Assembly: GCA_963771715.1 (NCBI GenBank)
Contig: CAVYUQ010000012.1
Span: 1 to 64,000, forward strand
Reading direction: 5' to 3'
Length of the DNA stretch: 64,000 bases
From: JACVRW01 sp963771715
Lineage (GTDB): Bacteria > Actinomycetota > Thermoleophilia > Solirubrobacterales > Thermoleophilaceae
Shown here: piece by piece, positions 15,189 to 22,659 of the stretch
Numbering within the stretch: position 1 is the stretch's first letter
Layout of the letters: each line of letters opens with the position of its first letter
Translations under genes and position numbers: made by a program
Notes under the pieces: generated by a model
Told to the model about the DNA's origin: nothing
Database searches by the model: none
The model's input: only the letters and a program-made list of their open reading frames with translations

Positions 15189-15928
15189 CCCCGCTTGAAG
15201 CGGACCAGCTCCTCGCGGTCGCTCCCGCCCGACACGCTGATGGCGAGCACCGGACCGACTCCGCGGGCGTAGAACTTGAACTCGAGGGTCTTCGGGGACA
15301 GTGGGTTGATGTTCCTGGTCATGAGGACCCGCCTGAAATGGCCGAACGGCACCTCGGCCTGCTCCCGGAGGCTCACGATCTTCGCCCGGTCCTCGGCGTG
15401 GCCGGCGTAGAACTCCTCGCGGTAAGCCAGGCCGACACGCGGCTTCGCGGGCATGATGATCCCGGCCTGTGCGCCGTCGACGCCGGCCTCGAACGAGCCC
15501 TCAGTCGAGACGGGCTTGCCGTTCTCATACTCGGTGGTGGCCTCGCCGAGGTACCAGATGTTCCCGGCTCGGTCCTGGGCGTAGTAGTCGTCGGTCACCT
15601 CGACCGGCGTGCCCTTCTCGGTGACCACGTCGCGCACGATCCTCGCCCTGACTCCGTTGGCGATCAGCTTCGTCCTGCGCGTGACCGTAACCACGACGCG
15701 CTGCTTCGCGCCCTCGGAGTCGGTCTCCCGGTAAACCCAGCGGCTGCCCCTGCGCATCGGCCAGTAGGGATTGTCGATCCGGGTCGTGAAGTTGGCCGGG
15801 TTCAGGTTGACCGGCTCGCCGCCCCTGGGCAGCCTCGCCTGCCTGCCGTCTGCCGCGGCCGCTGTCGCGACGGAGGTCGCCAGCAGCAGGGCCAGCGCGG
15901 TCATGAGCTTGTGCTTTGGTCGCATCAT
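15185..15928 (-). CDS. Secreted protein of unknown function
   Basis: The 247-residue protein has a cleavable signal peptide (KLMTALALLLATSVATAAAA then DGRQ). The mature part is beta-rich: NFTTRIDNPYWPMRRGSRWV, YYAQDRAGNIWYLGE, KPRVGLAYREEFYAGHAED and a C-terminal LEFKFYARGVGPVL. Homologues with the DNPYWP and D-x-x-GN-x-WYLGE signatures are familiar as uncharacterised secreted proteins of actinobacteria; I know of no tested function. It converges with the KAP-like gene, overlapping its stop by four bases, so it marks the edge of the accessory segment. Confidence 0.8.
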   Translation of the reverse strand: MMRPKHKLMTALALLLATSVATAAAADGRQARLPRGGEPVNLNPANFTTRIDNPYWPMRRGSRWVYRETDSEGAKQRVVVTVTRRTKLIANGVRARIVRDVVTEKGTPVEVTDDYYAQDRAGNIWYLGEATTEYENGKPVSTEGSFEAGVDGAQAGIIMPAKPRVGLAYREEFYAGHAEDRAKIVSLREQAEVPFGHFRRVLMTRNINPLSPKTLEFKFYARGVGPVLAISVSGGSDREELVRFKRG

Positions 15929-15970
15929 GAACGCGGTTCTACCCGTGCCAGATGAGGAGTCGGTGAGAAG

Positions 15971-16456
15971 CTAGCCCGCCCGCGGCGCCTCTTGGAGCAG
16001 GCGGACGACCTCGTCCGCCCAGGGGTTGTCTCCCATCCCGTCCTGGTCGCAGACGATCCCCTCCCCTTCCGCCGGCCACTCCAGCCGCACGCGGGTGGTG
16101 GTCTGGAGCGGCTCGGTCTTGACCTCGAGACCGGAGCGGTCCCAGACCCCGACCTCTTCCTTCAGGGCCACGCCGTTGCGCTTCAGCTTGTACTTGAAGG
16201 CGTGCAGCCTGGTCGGGGTGACCGCGAGCAGGAACGTTCCGGGCAGGCCGCCGGCGCGCTTCTTTCCGATCAGGGTCGACGCCCCGTAGGCCAGCGCTCC
16301 GCCCTGGAGCTTGCTGATCCCGTACCTCGTCCCGGCGCCGGTGGTCCTGAAGGTTCCGACCGCGAGCACCTCCTCGTCGACGAGCGGCTGGACGGATTCG
16401 CGGAACTTCCCACGCCACTCCTCCGCGACCTCGGGTGAGATGTCGAACCGTCCCAT
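15971..16456 (-). CDS. Conserved hypothetical protein, possibly PH-like
   Basis: The 161-residue soluble protein has a basic, beta-strand-rich centre (GTFLLAVTPTRLHAFKYKLK) that resembles bacterial PH-like (YokE/bPH) domains, where such strands precede a statement of local charge and a C-terminal helix (WADEVVRLLQEAP). That resemblance is weak and no function follows from it. It is divergent from the ArsR gene at 16513, with 56 bases between starts. GGAG lies immediately before its ATG, unusually close. The shared ArsR operator could affect its promoter too. Confidence 0.7.
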   Translation of the reverse strand: MGRFDISPEVAEEWRGKFRESVQPLVDEEVLAVGTFRTTGAGTRYGISKLQGGALAYGASTLIGKKRAGGLPGTFLLAVTPTRLHAFKYKLKRNGVALKEEVGVWDRSGLEVKTEPLQTTTRVRLEWPAEGEGIVCDQDGMGDNPWADEVVRLLQEAPRAG

Positions 16457-16477
16457 CTCCGGCTAGCCTAAGGCAAT

Positions 16478-16505
16478 TTGACATATTCCCATATGGGTAT
16501 ATGAT
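16478..16505 (+). promoter_or_regulatory. Promoter of the arsR-AHSA1 operon
   Basis: TTGACA (16478-16483) and TATGAT (16500-16505) are separated by 16 bases, close to the consensus. Transcription would begin near 16512-16513, at the ATG of the arsR gene, which predicts a leaderless mRNA. Confidence 0.75.
16483..16502. promoter_or_regulatory. Operator palindrome in the arsR promoter spacer
   Basis: ATATTCCCATATGGGTATAT is a palindrome except at two positions and fills the space between the -35 and -10 boxes, an ideal place to block RNA polymerase. The repressor is most likely the ArsR protein encoded just downstream. Its CCATATGG core resembles the CCATTTGG core at 1181-1196. Confidence 0.7.
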
Positions 16506-16512
16506 CTTGCGC

Positions 16513-16869
16513 ATGGCACGAGCGGCGACCACGGCAGACGCGTTCAACGCAGTGGCCGAGCCCCGGCGGCGAGCGATCCTCGATGCGCTGGCCGGCGGCG
16601 AGCGTCCTGTGAACGACCTCGTGCGCGTGCTCGGCATCGCTCAGCCACAGGTGTCCAAGCACCTACGGGTGCTGCGAGAGGTCGGAGCGGTCGATGTGCG
16701 CGACGAGGGCCGGCAGCGGCTCTACCGGCTGAACGGCCGGGCGCTCAAGCCCATCCACGACTGGGTGAAGAGCTACGAGCGCACGTGGTCGGCGCGCTTC
16801 GACGAGATGGACGCCGTTCTGGAGGAACTCAAACAAAAGGAGCAAGGAGATGGAGACGGTGACAGGTAG
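16513..16869 (+). CDS. ArsR-family repressor
   Basis: The 118-residue protein shows the full ArsR winged helix: FNAVAEPRRRAILDALAGGE, then VNDLVRVLGIAQPQVSKHLR (helix-turn-helix) and GAVDVRDEGRQRLYRL (wing). It lacks the CxC metal-binding motif, so it belongs to the group paired with AHSA1 proteins rather than to metal sensors. Start ATG 16513 is chosen because the earlier in-frame ATG 16501 lies inside the -10 box. The 3' end overlaps the AHSA1 gene by 20 bases. It probably represses its own operon through the palindrome at 16483-16502. The inducer is unknown. Confidence 0.9.
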   Translation: MARAATTADAFNAVAEPRRRAILDALAGGERPVNDLVRVLGIAQPQVSKHLRVLREVGAVDVRDEGRQRLYRLNGRALKPIHDWVKSYERTWSARFDEMDAVLEELKQKEQGDGDGDR

Positions 16870-17338
16870 CCGCACGGCGACGGTGACGCTGCCCACGGAC
16901 GAGCAGATCCTCATCACGCGGGAGTTCGACGCGCCCAAGCACCTGGTCTACAAGGCGTGGACCACGCCCGAACTGGTCAAGCGCTGGTGGAGCGCCAGGC
17001 GCGGCGAGGTCACGATCGCCGAGATCGACCTGCGGGTCGGCGGCAAGTGGCGCTACGTGATGATCGCCAACGAGGGGTTCGAGGTCGGCTTCCACGGCGA
17101 GTACCGCGAGATCGTCCCGGACGAGCGGCTGGTCTCGACCGAGGTCTACGAGGGCATGCCCGACGGGGAGGCGCTGGACACCCTGACGCTCACCGAGTCG
17201 GACGGGCGCACCACCCTCACGCTGCTGGTGCAGCACTCATGCAAGGAGCACCGCGACGCCCACATCAACTCCGGGATGGAGGACGGCCTCCAGGACGCCC
17301 TGGACCTGCTCGAGCAGGTAGCGGTCTCGCTCCGCTAG
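16850..17338 (+). CDS. AHSA1/SRPBCC-domain protein
   Basis: The 162-residue protein is a complete AHSA1-type SRPBCC domain: ITREFDAPKHLVYKAWTTPE, KRWWSARRGEVTIAEIDLRV, GGKWRYVM, FHGEYREIVPDERLV, and the C-terminal helix MEDGLQDALDLLEQVAV. The fold makes a deep pocket for hydrophobic ligands. Members paired with ArsR are thought to bind the signal or help detoxify it, but few have been tested. AAGGAG lies nine bases before the ATG, inside the arsR gene, with 20 bases of overlap, so expression is coupled. The damaged pair at 329-1188 has the same organisation. Confidence 0.9.
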   Translation: METVTGSRTATVTLPTDEQILITREFDAPKHLVYKAWTTPELVKRWWSARRGEVTIAEIDLRVGGKWRYVMIANEGFEVGFHGEYREIVPDERLVSTEVYEGMPDGEALDTLTLTESDGRTTLTLLVQHSCKEHRDAHINSGMEDGLQDALDLLEQVAVSLR

Positions 17339-17409
17339 CTGGGGCGGCGCTTGACGGGGCCCCACCTGGGTGAGACGGTCGGAGCGCCCACCAACAGAGG
17401 GACTCGCAA

Positions 17410-18627
17410 GTGAAGACGGACTACGACGCGATCGTCGTCGGAGCGCGATGCGGCGGCTCGCCCACCGCGATGCTGCTGGCGCGCAACGGCTACCGGGTGC
17501 TGCTGGTCGACAAGGCGACGTTTCCCAGCGACACGATGTCCACGCACCTCGCCCATCCCCCAGCCGTTGCGGCGCTGGCCCGCTGGGGAATCCTCGAGCA
17601 GCTCGAAGCCACCAACTGCCCGCCCATCACGAGGTACTCGTTCGACTTCGGACCCGTGACCATCTCGGGCACGCCGCAGCCGGCGGACGGCGCGGACCGG
17701 GCGTACTGCCCCCGGCGGATCGTGCTCGACGCGCTGCTGGTGGAGGCGGCCGTCGCGGCCGGCGCGGAGCTGCGCGAGGCCTTCACGGTCGAGGAGATCC
17801 TGGTGGACGACGGGCGGGTCACGGGCATCCGCGGCCACGCCAAGGGCGGCGAGACGGTGACCGAGCGCGCCCGGGTGGTGGTCGGGGCGGATGGCAAGCA
17901 CTCGCTCGTCGCAAAGGCCGTCGAGCCTGAGCGATACCACGAGCTGCCGTCGGCCGCGCCCGCCTACTACGCGTACTGGAGCGGGCTGCCGGCGGACGGC
18001 TTCGACACCTACATCCGCGCGGAGGACGGCCGCGGCTGGGCGGCGATTCCGACGCACGACGACCTCACATGCGTGGTCCAGGGCTGGCCGTCGTCGCAGT
18101 TCAAGGAGAACCGCAAGGACATCGAGGGCACGTACATGAAGTCGTTCGAGCTCGCCCCCGAGTTCGCCGCGCGGATACACGCTGCGAAGCGGGAGACGCG
18201 CTTCGTCGGCACCGCGGACCTGCCGAACTTCTTCGCCAAGCCCTACGGCCCGGGCTGGGCGCTCGTCGGGGACGCCGGCTATCACAAGCACCCGATCACC
18301 GCGTTCGGCATCACCGACGCCTTCCGCGACGCGGAGGCCCTGGCCTCGGCCCTCGACGACGCATTCGCTGAGCGCCGCCCCTACGACGACGCGATGGCCG
18401 ACTACCAACAGGCCCGGGACGAGGACGCGCTGCCGATCTACGAGTTCACCTGCGAGTTCGCCAAGATCGAGCCCCCTCCGCCCGAGATGCAGCAGCTGAT
18501 CGGGGCGATGCACGGCAACCAGGAGGCGATGGACGGCTTCGTGAGCGTCATGGCGGGCACGCTTCCGGCGCCCGAGTTCTTCGCGCCCGAGAACGCCGGG
18601 CGCATCATGGCCCAGGCGGCGTCCTAG
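17410..18627 (+). CDS. FAD-dependent oxidoreductase of the geranylgeranyl reductase/aromatic hydroxylase type
   Basis: The 405-residue protein opens with a dinucleotide-binding fold YDAIVVGARCGGSPTA (slightly degenerate GxGxxG), carries an Arg-containing second motif (CPRRIVLDALLVEAAVAAGA), the RVVVGADGKHS strand and the FAD-ribityl motif ALVGDAGYHKHP. This is the layout of group A flavin monooxygenases and geranylgeranyl reductases. The substrate cannot be told. No partner reductase is adjacent, as expected for this class, which uses NAD(P)H directly. The stop overlaps the stop of the convergent homocysteine methyltransferase gene by three of four bases. Confidence 0.85.
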   Translation: MKTDYDAIVVGARCGGSPTAMLLARNGYRVLLVDKATFPSDTMSTHLAHPPAVAALARWGILEQLEATNCPPITRYSFDFGPVTISGTPQPADGADRAYCPRRIVLDALLVEAAVAAGAELREAFTVEEILVDDGRVTGIRGHAKGGETVTERARVVVGADGKHSLVAKAVEPERYHELPSAAPAYYAYWSGLPADGFDTYIRAEDGRGWAAIPTHDDLTCVVQGWPSSQFKENRKDIEGTYMKSFELAPEFAARIHAAKRETRFVGTADLPNFFAKPYGPGWALVGDAGYHKHPITAFGITDAFRDAEALASALDDAFAERRPYDDAMADYQQARDEDALPIYEFTCEFAKIEPPPPEMQQLIGAMHGNQEAMDGFVSVMAGTLPAPEFFAPENAGRIMAQAAS

Positions 18628-19572
18628 CCAGAGGCGCGTCCCCACGCGTCGCGGATCGCGCAGACGTGGCGGTGGTCGGTGCCGCAGCAGCCTCCGAGCA
18701 CGTTCAGGCTCGGGAGTCGGTCCTTCAGCGCGGCGTAGCGGGCGCCGAGGTCGTCCGGGTCGCCGTCGTCGCAGCTCCTCGGCCTCGTCGAGCTCCGCGT
18801 GGCTCAGCGTGGACGCGTTCGCGCGCAGGCCGCGGATCCGCGCCGGCCAGGCCTCGTCCGTCGCGAGCACGGACTCGAAGTGCGTGGGGTGCGCGCAGTT
18901 GATCATGTAGTAGGCGGGCGCCCGTCCGGTGGCTTCGTCGACCTCCTCGATCGCGTCGCCGAGGGCCTGGCCGTTCGGCAGGCGGCCGTCGGTTTCGAGG
19001 GTGAACGAGATCGCGGCCGGCAGTCCCACGTCCCGCGCCGCTTGCGTCAGGCCGATCGCCTCGTCCGGGTAGGTCATCGTGATCGCGGTGACCATGTCCG
19101 CCGCCGTGTCGGCGAACGTCCCGATCTGCGTGGAGTGGTAATCCCGTGCGTCGTCTGCGCTCAGGATCTCCGCGGGGTTGTAGCCGTCGCCCTGCGGCCC
19201 GACGCAGCCGCTGATGACCATCGGCGCGTCGTCCGGGCCGGGCGTGCCGCGCAGCTCCTCCATCAGCTCGATCGCCCTACGGTTGAGGGCGTCGAGCTTC
19301 TCCGCGGACACGCCGAGGCGGTCCGCCCAGTCCGGACTGGCGCGCCAGGTCGGGCTCTCCAGCACAAAGCCCACACCGCCCTCTTTCGCCAGCGCAAGGT
19401 ACGGCTCGTAGTAGCGGCGGAGCTGATCCAGACCCTCGTCGCCGTCGAGCAGGACGAACGCAGCAAACTCGGGCAGGTCGAGGCCCTGGTGGAAAATGAG
19501 GCTTGTCTCGATTCCCCCATCGGTTAGGAAGAGTTCGCCCTCGAGCTGTGGCAGCGACGTTCGATGACTCAT
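18624..19572 (-). CDS. Homocysteine S-methyltransferase family protein, one frameshift near the C-terminus
   Basis: From ATG 19572 the protein shows ELFLTDGGIETSLIFHQG, ESPTWRASPDWADRLG, ISGCVGPQGDGYNP, and NCAHPTHFESVL, all typical of zinc-dependent betaine/homocysteine methyltransferases (PF02574). The frame fails near 18775, in a run of CGA/CGG. In the next frame the end follows naturally: DGDPDDLGARYAALKDRL, then the zinc ligands GGCCGT, and stop TAG at 18624. The Cys of NCAHP and the two of GGCC form the metal site, so the corrected protein (about 315 residues) would be active. A one-base indel, probably a sequencing error. Without correction the frame runs on meaninglessly to 17335. Confidence 0.85.
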
Positions 19573-19598
19573 GCGGCGCAGTATCTCCGACCACCGGA

Positions 19599-20219
19599 GT
19601 GGCCGTCGGTCCGCTCGCGGGCGGCCGGATCGAGACGCGGGGCGAGCTGCGCGAGAGCCGGGCGTGGTCCACGATGAAGGTGCCGGTGATCGTGGCCGCT
19701 ATCGCTTCCGGGCGTGCGGACTGGGAGGCGATCGAGGCCGCCATCACGCGCTCGGACAACGACGCGGCATGGCGGCTCTGGCTCGCGCTCGACGACGGCG
19801 CCGCGCGGGTGGAGGCCGTGCTGCGCGAGGCCGGCGACCACGAGACCAAGCTCGAGCCCGAGCCCGACCCGCGCGGCTACAGCTCGTTCGGCCGCACCGT
19901 GTGGTCGCTGGCCGCCGCCGTGAGCTTCTACGCCGCGCTCGCGCGCGGCGAGCTGCTCGTGCCCAGCCACACCGAGCGCATCCTCGATGCCATGTGCCGC
20001 ATCGTGCCCGAGCAGCGCTGGGGCCTCGGAGCCGCGGAGCCGCCGATCCCGTTCAAGGGCGGCTGGGGACCGAGCGAGTCGCCCGAGGGCGGGTACGAGG
20101 TGATCCAGGTGGGGATCGCCGCCCCCGACGTGATCGCGATCGCGGCGCGCGCCGATGACTTCGAGGCGGCGAAGCAGCTAGCCTCGAAGCATGTGCCGCA
20201 ACATCCGAACACTCCATAA
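19599..20219 (+). CDS. Serine hydrolase with beta-lactamase fold, N-terminus uncertain
   Basis: The protein has the three active-site boxes of the penicillin-recognising fold: STMK (AWSTMKVPV, SxxK), SDN (ITRSDNDAAW), and KGG (PFKGGWG, taking the place of KTG). With GTG 19599 as start the nucleophile Ser is at residue 24 and no signal peptide is present, which is unusual for a normally exported fold. The true start may lie upstream, overlapping the divergent methyltransferase gene, or the leader may have been lost. It could be a class A-like carboxypeptidase or an inactive homologue. Its last 29 bases overlap the DUF2277 gene. Confidence 0.65.
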   Translation: MAVGPLAGGRIETRGELRESRAWSTMKVPVIVAAIASGRADWEAIEAAITRSDNDAAWRLWLALDDGAARVEAVLREAGDHETKLEPEPDPRGYSSFGRTVWSLAAAVSFYAALARGELLVPSHTERILDAMCRIVPEQRWGLGAAEPPIPFKGGWGPSESPEGGYEVIQVGIAAPDVIAIAARADDFEAAKQLASKHVPQHPNTP

Positions 20220-20460
20220 CTTCGAGCCCCCGGCCACCGAGGACGAGATCCGCGCGTCCGCGCTTCAGTACGTCCGCAAGATCAGCGGCTTCAGCAAGCC
20301 GTCGCAGGCGAACACCGAGGCGTTCGAGCGCGCCGTGGACGAGGTGACCGCTGTCAGCGCCCGCCTGCTCGACGAGCTCGTCACGAACGCACCGCCGAAG
20401 GACCGCGAGGTCGAGGCGGCGAAGGCGAAGGCCCGCAGCGCCGCCCGCTACGCCGCGTAG
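20191..20460 (+). CDS. DUF2277 family protein
   Basis: The 89-residue protein begins MCRNIRTLHNFEPPAT, the invariant start of DUF2277, continues EIRASALQYVRKISGF and ends in helical Arg/Ala-rich sequence. The family is widespread in actinobacteria and proteobacteria, with no known function. The Cys-Arg-Asn at the very N-terminus is the conserved feature. The gene overlaps the previous one by 29 bases and is followed convergently by the nine-gene minus-strand operon, with six bases between stops. Confidence 0.9.
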   Translation: MCRNIRTLHNFEPPATEDEIRASALQYVRKISGFSKPSQANTEAFERAVDEVTAVSARLLDELVTNAPPKDREVEAAKAKARSAARYAA

Positions 20461-20466
20461 CGGCGG

Positions 20467-22659
20467 CTACCGGGCCCGCGCCTCCTCGTCGCTCGTGAGC
20501 GCCGCGAGCCTGCGCTTCAGCCCCGGTATCCCCTGGCTGATCGTGGCGGCCAGCCTGCGCCCTCGATGCGGGTAGAGCTGCCAGCGGACGAGCGCCAGGG
20601 CGAAGACGACAAAGGCGGTCGTGGCCACCGCCATCACGACGCCGGCGACCGTGAGCGAGTCGAAGTTCAGCGACGTGAACATGGCGATGGCGATCGCCGC
20701 GGCCGCTGAGAAGACGCATGCCTCCACCAGCAGCAGGAGCTTCGCGGTCTCGAGCGGCTTGCTGAGCTGCTCCTCGCGGCTGCGCGCCTCGAGCTCGGCG
20801 GCTCGCGCCCGGCGCGTCTCCTTCAACACGGGCTCGACCGCGCCGGTGGGCAGCCCCACGCTCTCGGGCCGCGCGGGCAACGTGGCCTCGCGCGTCAGGT
20901 TGAAGTAGCTCAGGAGGCCGAGCGCTTCCGAGCACACCGTCTCGGCGTCCTTGCCGTCCAGGCCCGCTTCGGGGCGCACGAGCACGCCGTGCTTGGCGAG
21001 CGTGGCCACCGCGCGGTCCGCCAGCGTGCTGTCGAAGGCAGTGATCTCGTCCCTCGGCCGGTCGCGCGCCAGCTCCGCCATCGCCGCCAGGAACTCCGCG
21101 CACAGCTGCGGCCGGGTGTCGAGCTCCGCGAGCGAGTCCACCTCGACCCCGGCCTCCTCCACCGTCACGCTCTTCGCGCGGCAGGCGAGCGCCGCCTCGC
21201 GCATCCGCGTGACGCACACCACGGAGACCGACCCGCCCGACGCATCCGCCGCCGCCTGCTCGAACAGGTCGAGGCCGGCCGGGCCGAGCGCGCGAGCGAT
21301 GTCGAAGCGCTCCTCGAGCGACGCCCGAGGGAACGCGGCACGCAGCCACGCCCCGACCTGGAGCCGCTGCGCTTCCTGGAGCACCCGGCCACCCGCCAGG
21401 CGGTCGACGTCGAGCGCCGCAGCGGTGGCGCTCACGAGCTCGTTCACGTTGTAGCGCCCACCCAGCTCGGCGTCGATCAGCCGCCCCAGCTCGGGGATCA
21501 GCTCCCCCACGTCCCTGTCGAGGCCGAGCCGCTCCGGGTGCGCGCGCGTCTGGCGACCCTGGATCCGCGAGAGCACCTCCAGGACCGCGCGCGCCCGGAA
21601 GATCCCGTCGAGCCAGCGCTCCTGTTCGACGCTGTGGAACCACAGCGCCCAGCGCTGCGCCAGCCAATGGGCGTCCGAGACGCCCGTGTGAAGCGTGAAG
21701 CGACCGTTGTCCACCCCCACGAGCGTGCCCCCGCTCTCGAGCCAGGAGGCGGCGTCCGGGTGCTCGAGGTAATCCTCAGGCCGCTCGTCGTTTCGCAGGA
21801 CCACGTGGCTCACCTGGCAAAGCGGCCACTGGTCGAAGTAGAGCTCCGACCCCGGTTCCGGCGCGATCTCCACCGTGCTCGACCCCTGGAGCCGCAGCTT
21901 GCGCGCGAGCAGGGCAGCCGGCGGAAGGCGCCCCCTGCTGCGGCCGTCCGCGACCACCGCGATCTCCGGGCGCCCCTGCGCGCAGTAGGCGATCGCGTTC
22001 TCGAGCAGGCGCGCGTGCTGCTCGTCGTCGCGCGGGTCGAGCCACGCCGAGCAGACCACGAGCCGGCGCTCCACCGTCGTCGAGGTGCGGACCATCACGG
22101 GCACGCGTCGCGTGCCGTCCTCGACCTCGAGCACCGTGCGCCAGGCGGTATCGGTGCCGAAGCTAAGCGAGAAGCTCGCGGCGCACTCGATCGGCTCCTG
22201 CGGCGATCCGCTCACCACGCGCCTGGGCCAGTTGAGCAGCAGCTCGTCCTGCTCGCGGCGCTCGCGCGCGTAGGCCCGCTCGGCGCGAGCCTCGAGCGGC
22301 TCGAGCTCGATCGCGAGACCGTCCTCGAGGAAGTCGAGCGCCCCGGTCTCCTTCTGGTGCAGCACGAGCAGGTTCGACGGCGGCCGCTGCGCCGCCTCGA
22401 GCGCCTCTCGAATGCCGCTGTTGTGGCAGGCCGCGTTGAAGCCGATGATCACGCAGTCGAAGGTGGACGCGATCTTGTCGACACCGTCGAAGGTCCGCTC
22501 CGTGAAGCTCTCGAGGCGCCAGCGGTCGCGGTCCCCGCGCAGGAAGCTCGACACGTCATGCGCCGGGCTGTGCAGCATCTCCGCCTCGCTCTGGACGAGC
22601 GCGACGGCCAGGCGCGGCGCGTCGAGCTGGAGCCCGGTGTCAAGCGTCTGCCACGCCAT
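20467..22659 (-). CDS. Large protein with ThuA/GATase1-like N-terminus and two C-terminal membrane helices; last gene of the nine-gene operon
   Basis: The 730-residue protein opens with a Rossmann-like stretch (APRLAVALVQSEAEM, FDCVIIGFNAACHNSGIREA, NLLVLHQKE) that resembles ThuA or class I amidotransferase-like folds. The middle part contains further alternating strands (PEIAVVADGRSRGRLPPAAL), a long helical region, and a strand VSVVCVTRMREAALACRAKS. Near the C-terminus two helices (LLLLVEACVFSAAAAIAIAM and VVMAVATTAFVVFALALV) are followed by a basic tail, so the bulk should face the cytoplasm. I do not recognise the family. The start overlaps the GDPD gene by 20 bases, so it is translated as part of the operon. 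A membrane anchor at the end of an otherwise soluble set might tether the complex. Confidence 0.65.
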   Translation of the reverse strand: MAWQTLDTGLQLDAPRLAVALVQSEAEMLHSPAHDVSSFLRGDRDRWRLESFTERTFDGVDKIASTFDCVIIGFNAACHNSGIREALEAAQRPPSNLLVLHQKETGALDFLEDGLAIELEPLEARAERAYARERREQDELLLNWPRRVVSGSPQEPIECAASFSLSFGTDTAWRTVLEVEDGTRRVPVMVRTSTTVERRLVVCSAWLDPRDDEQHARLLENAIAYCAQGRPEIAVVADGRSRGRLPPAALLARKLRLQGSSTVEIAPEPGSELYFDQWPLCQVSHVVLRNDERPEDYLEHPDAASWLESGGTLVGVDNGRFTLHTGVSDAHWLAQRWALWFHSVEQERWLDGIFRARAVLEVLSRIQGRQTRAHPERLGLDRDVGELIPELGRLIDAELGGRYNVNELVSATAAALDVDRLAGGRVLQEAQRLQVGAWLRAAFPRASLEERFDIARALGPAGLDLFEQAAADASGGSVSVVCVTRMREAALACRAKSVTVEEAGVEVDSLAELDTRPQLCAEFLAAMAELARDRPRDEITAFDSTLADRAVATLAKHGVLVRPEAGLDGKDAETVCSEALGLLSYFNLTREATLPARPESVGLPTGAVEPVLKETRRARAAELEARSREEQLSKPLETAKLLLLVEACVFSAAAAIAIAMFTSLNFDSLTVAGVVMAVATTAFVVFALALVRWQLYPHRGRRLAATISQGIPGLKRRLAALTSDEEARAR

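Noticed and set aside
17335..18623. Long continuation of the homocysteine methyltransferase frame
   Set aside because: The sequence after the frame change is low-complexity Arg/Gly/Val and antisense to the flavoprotein gene; the true end is at 18624 in another frame.
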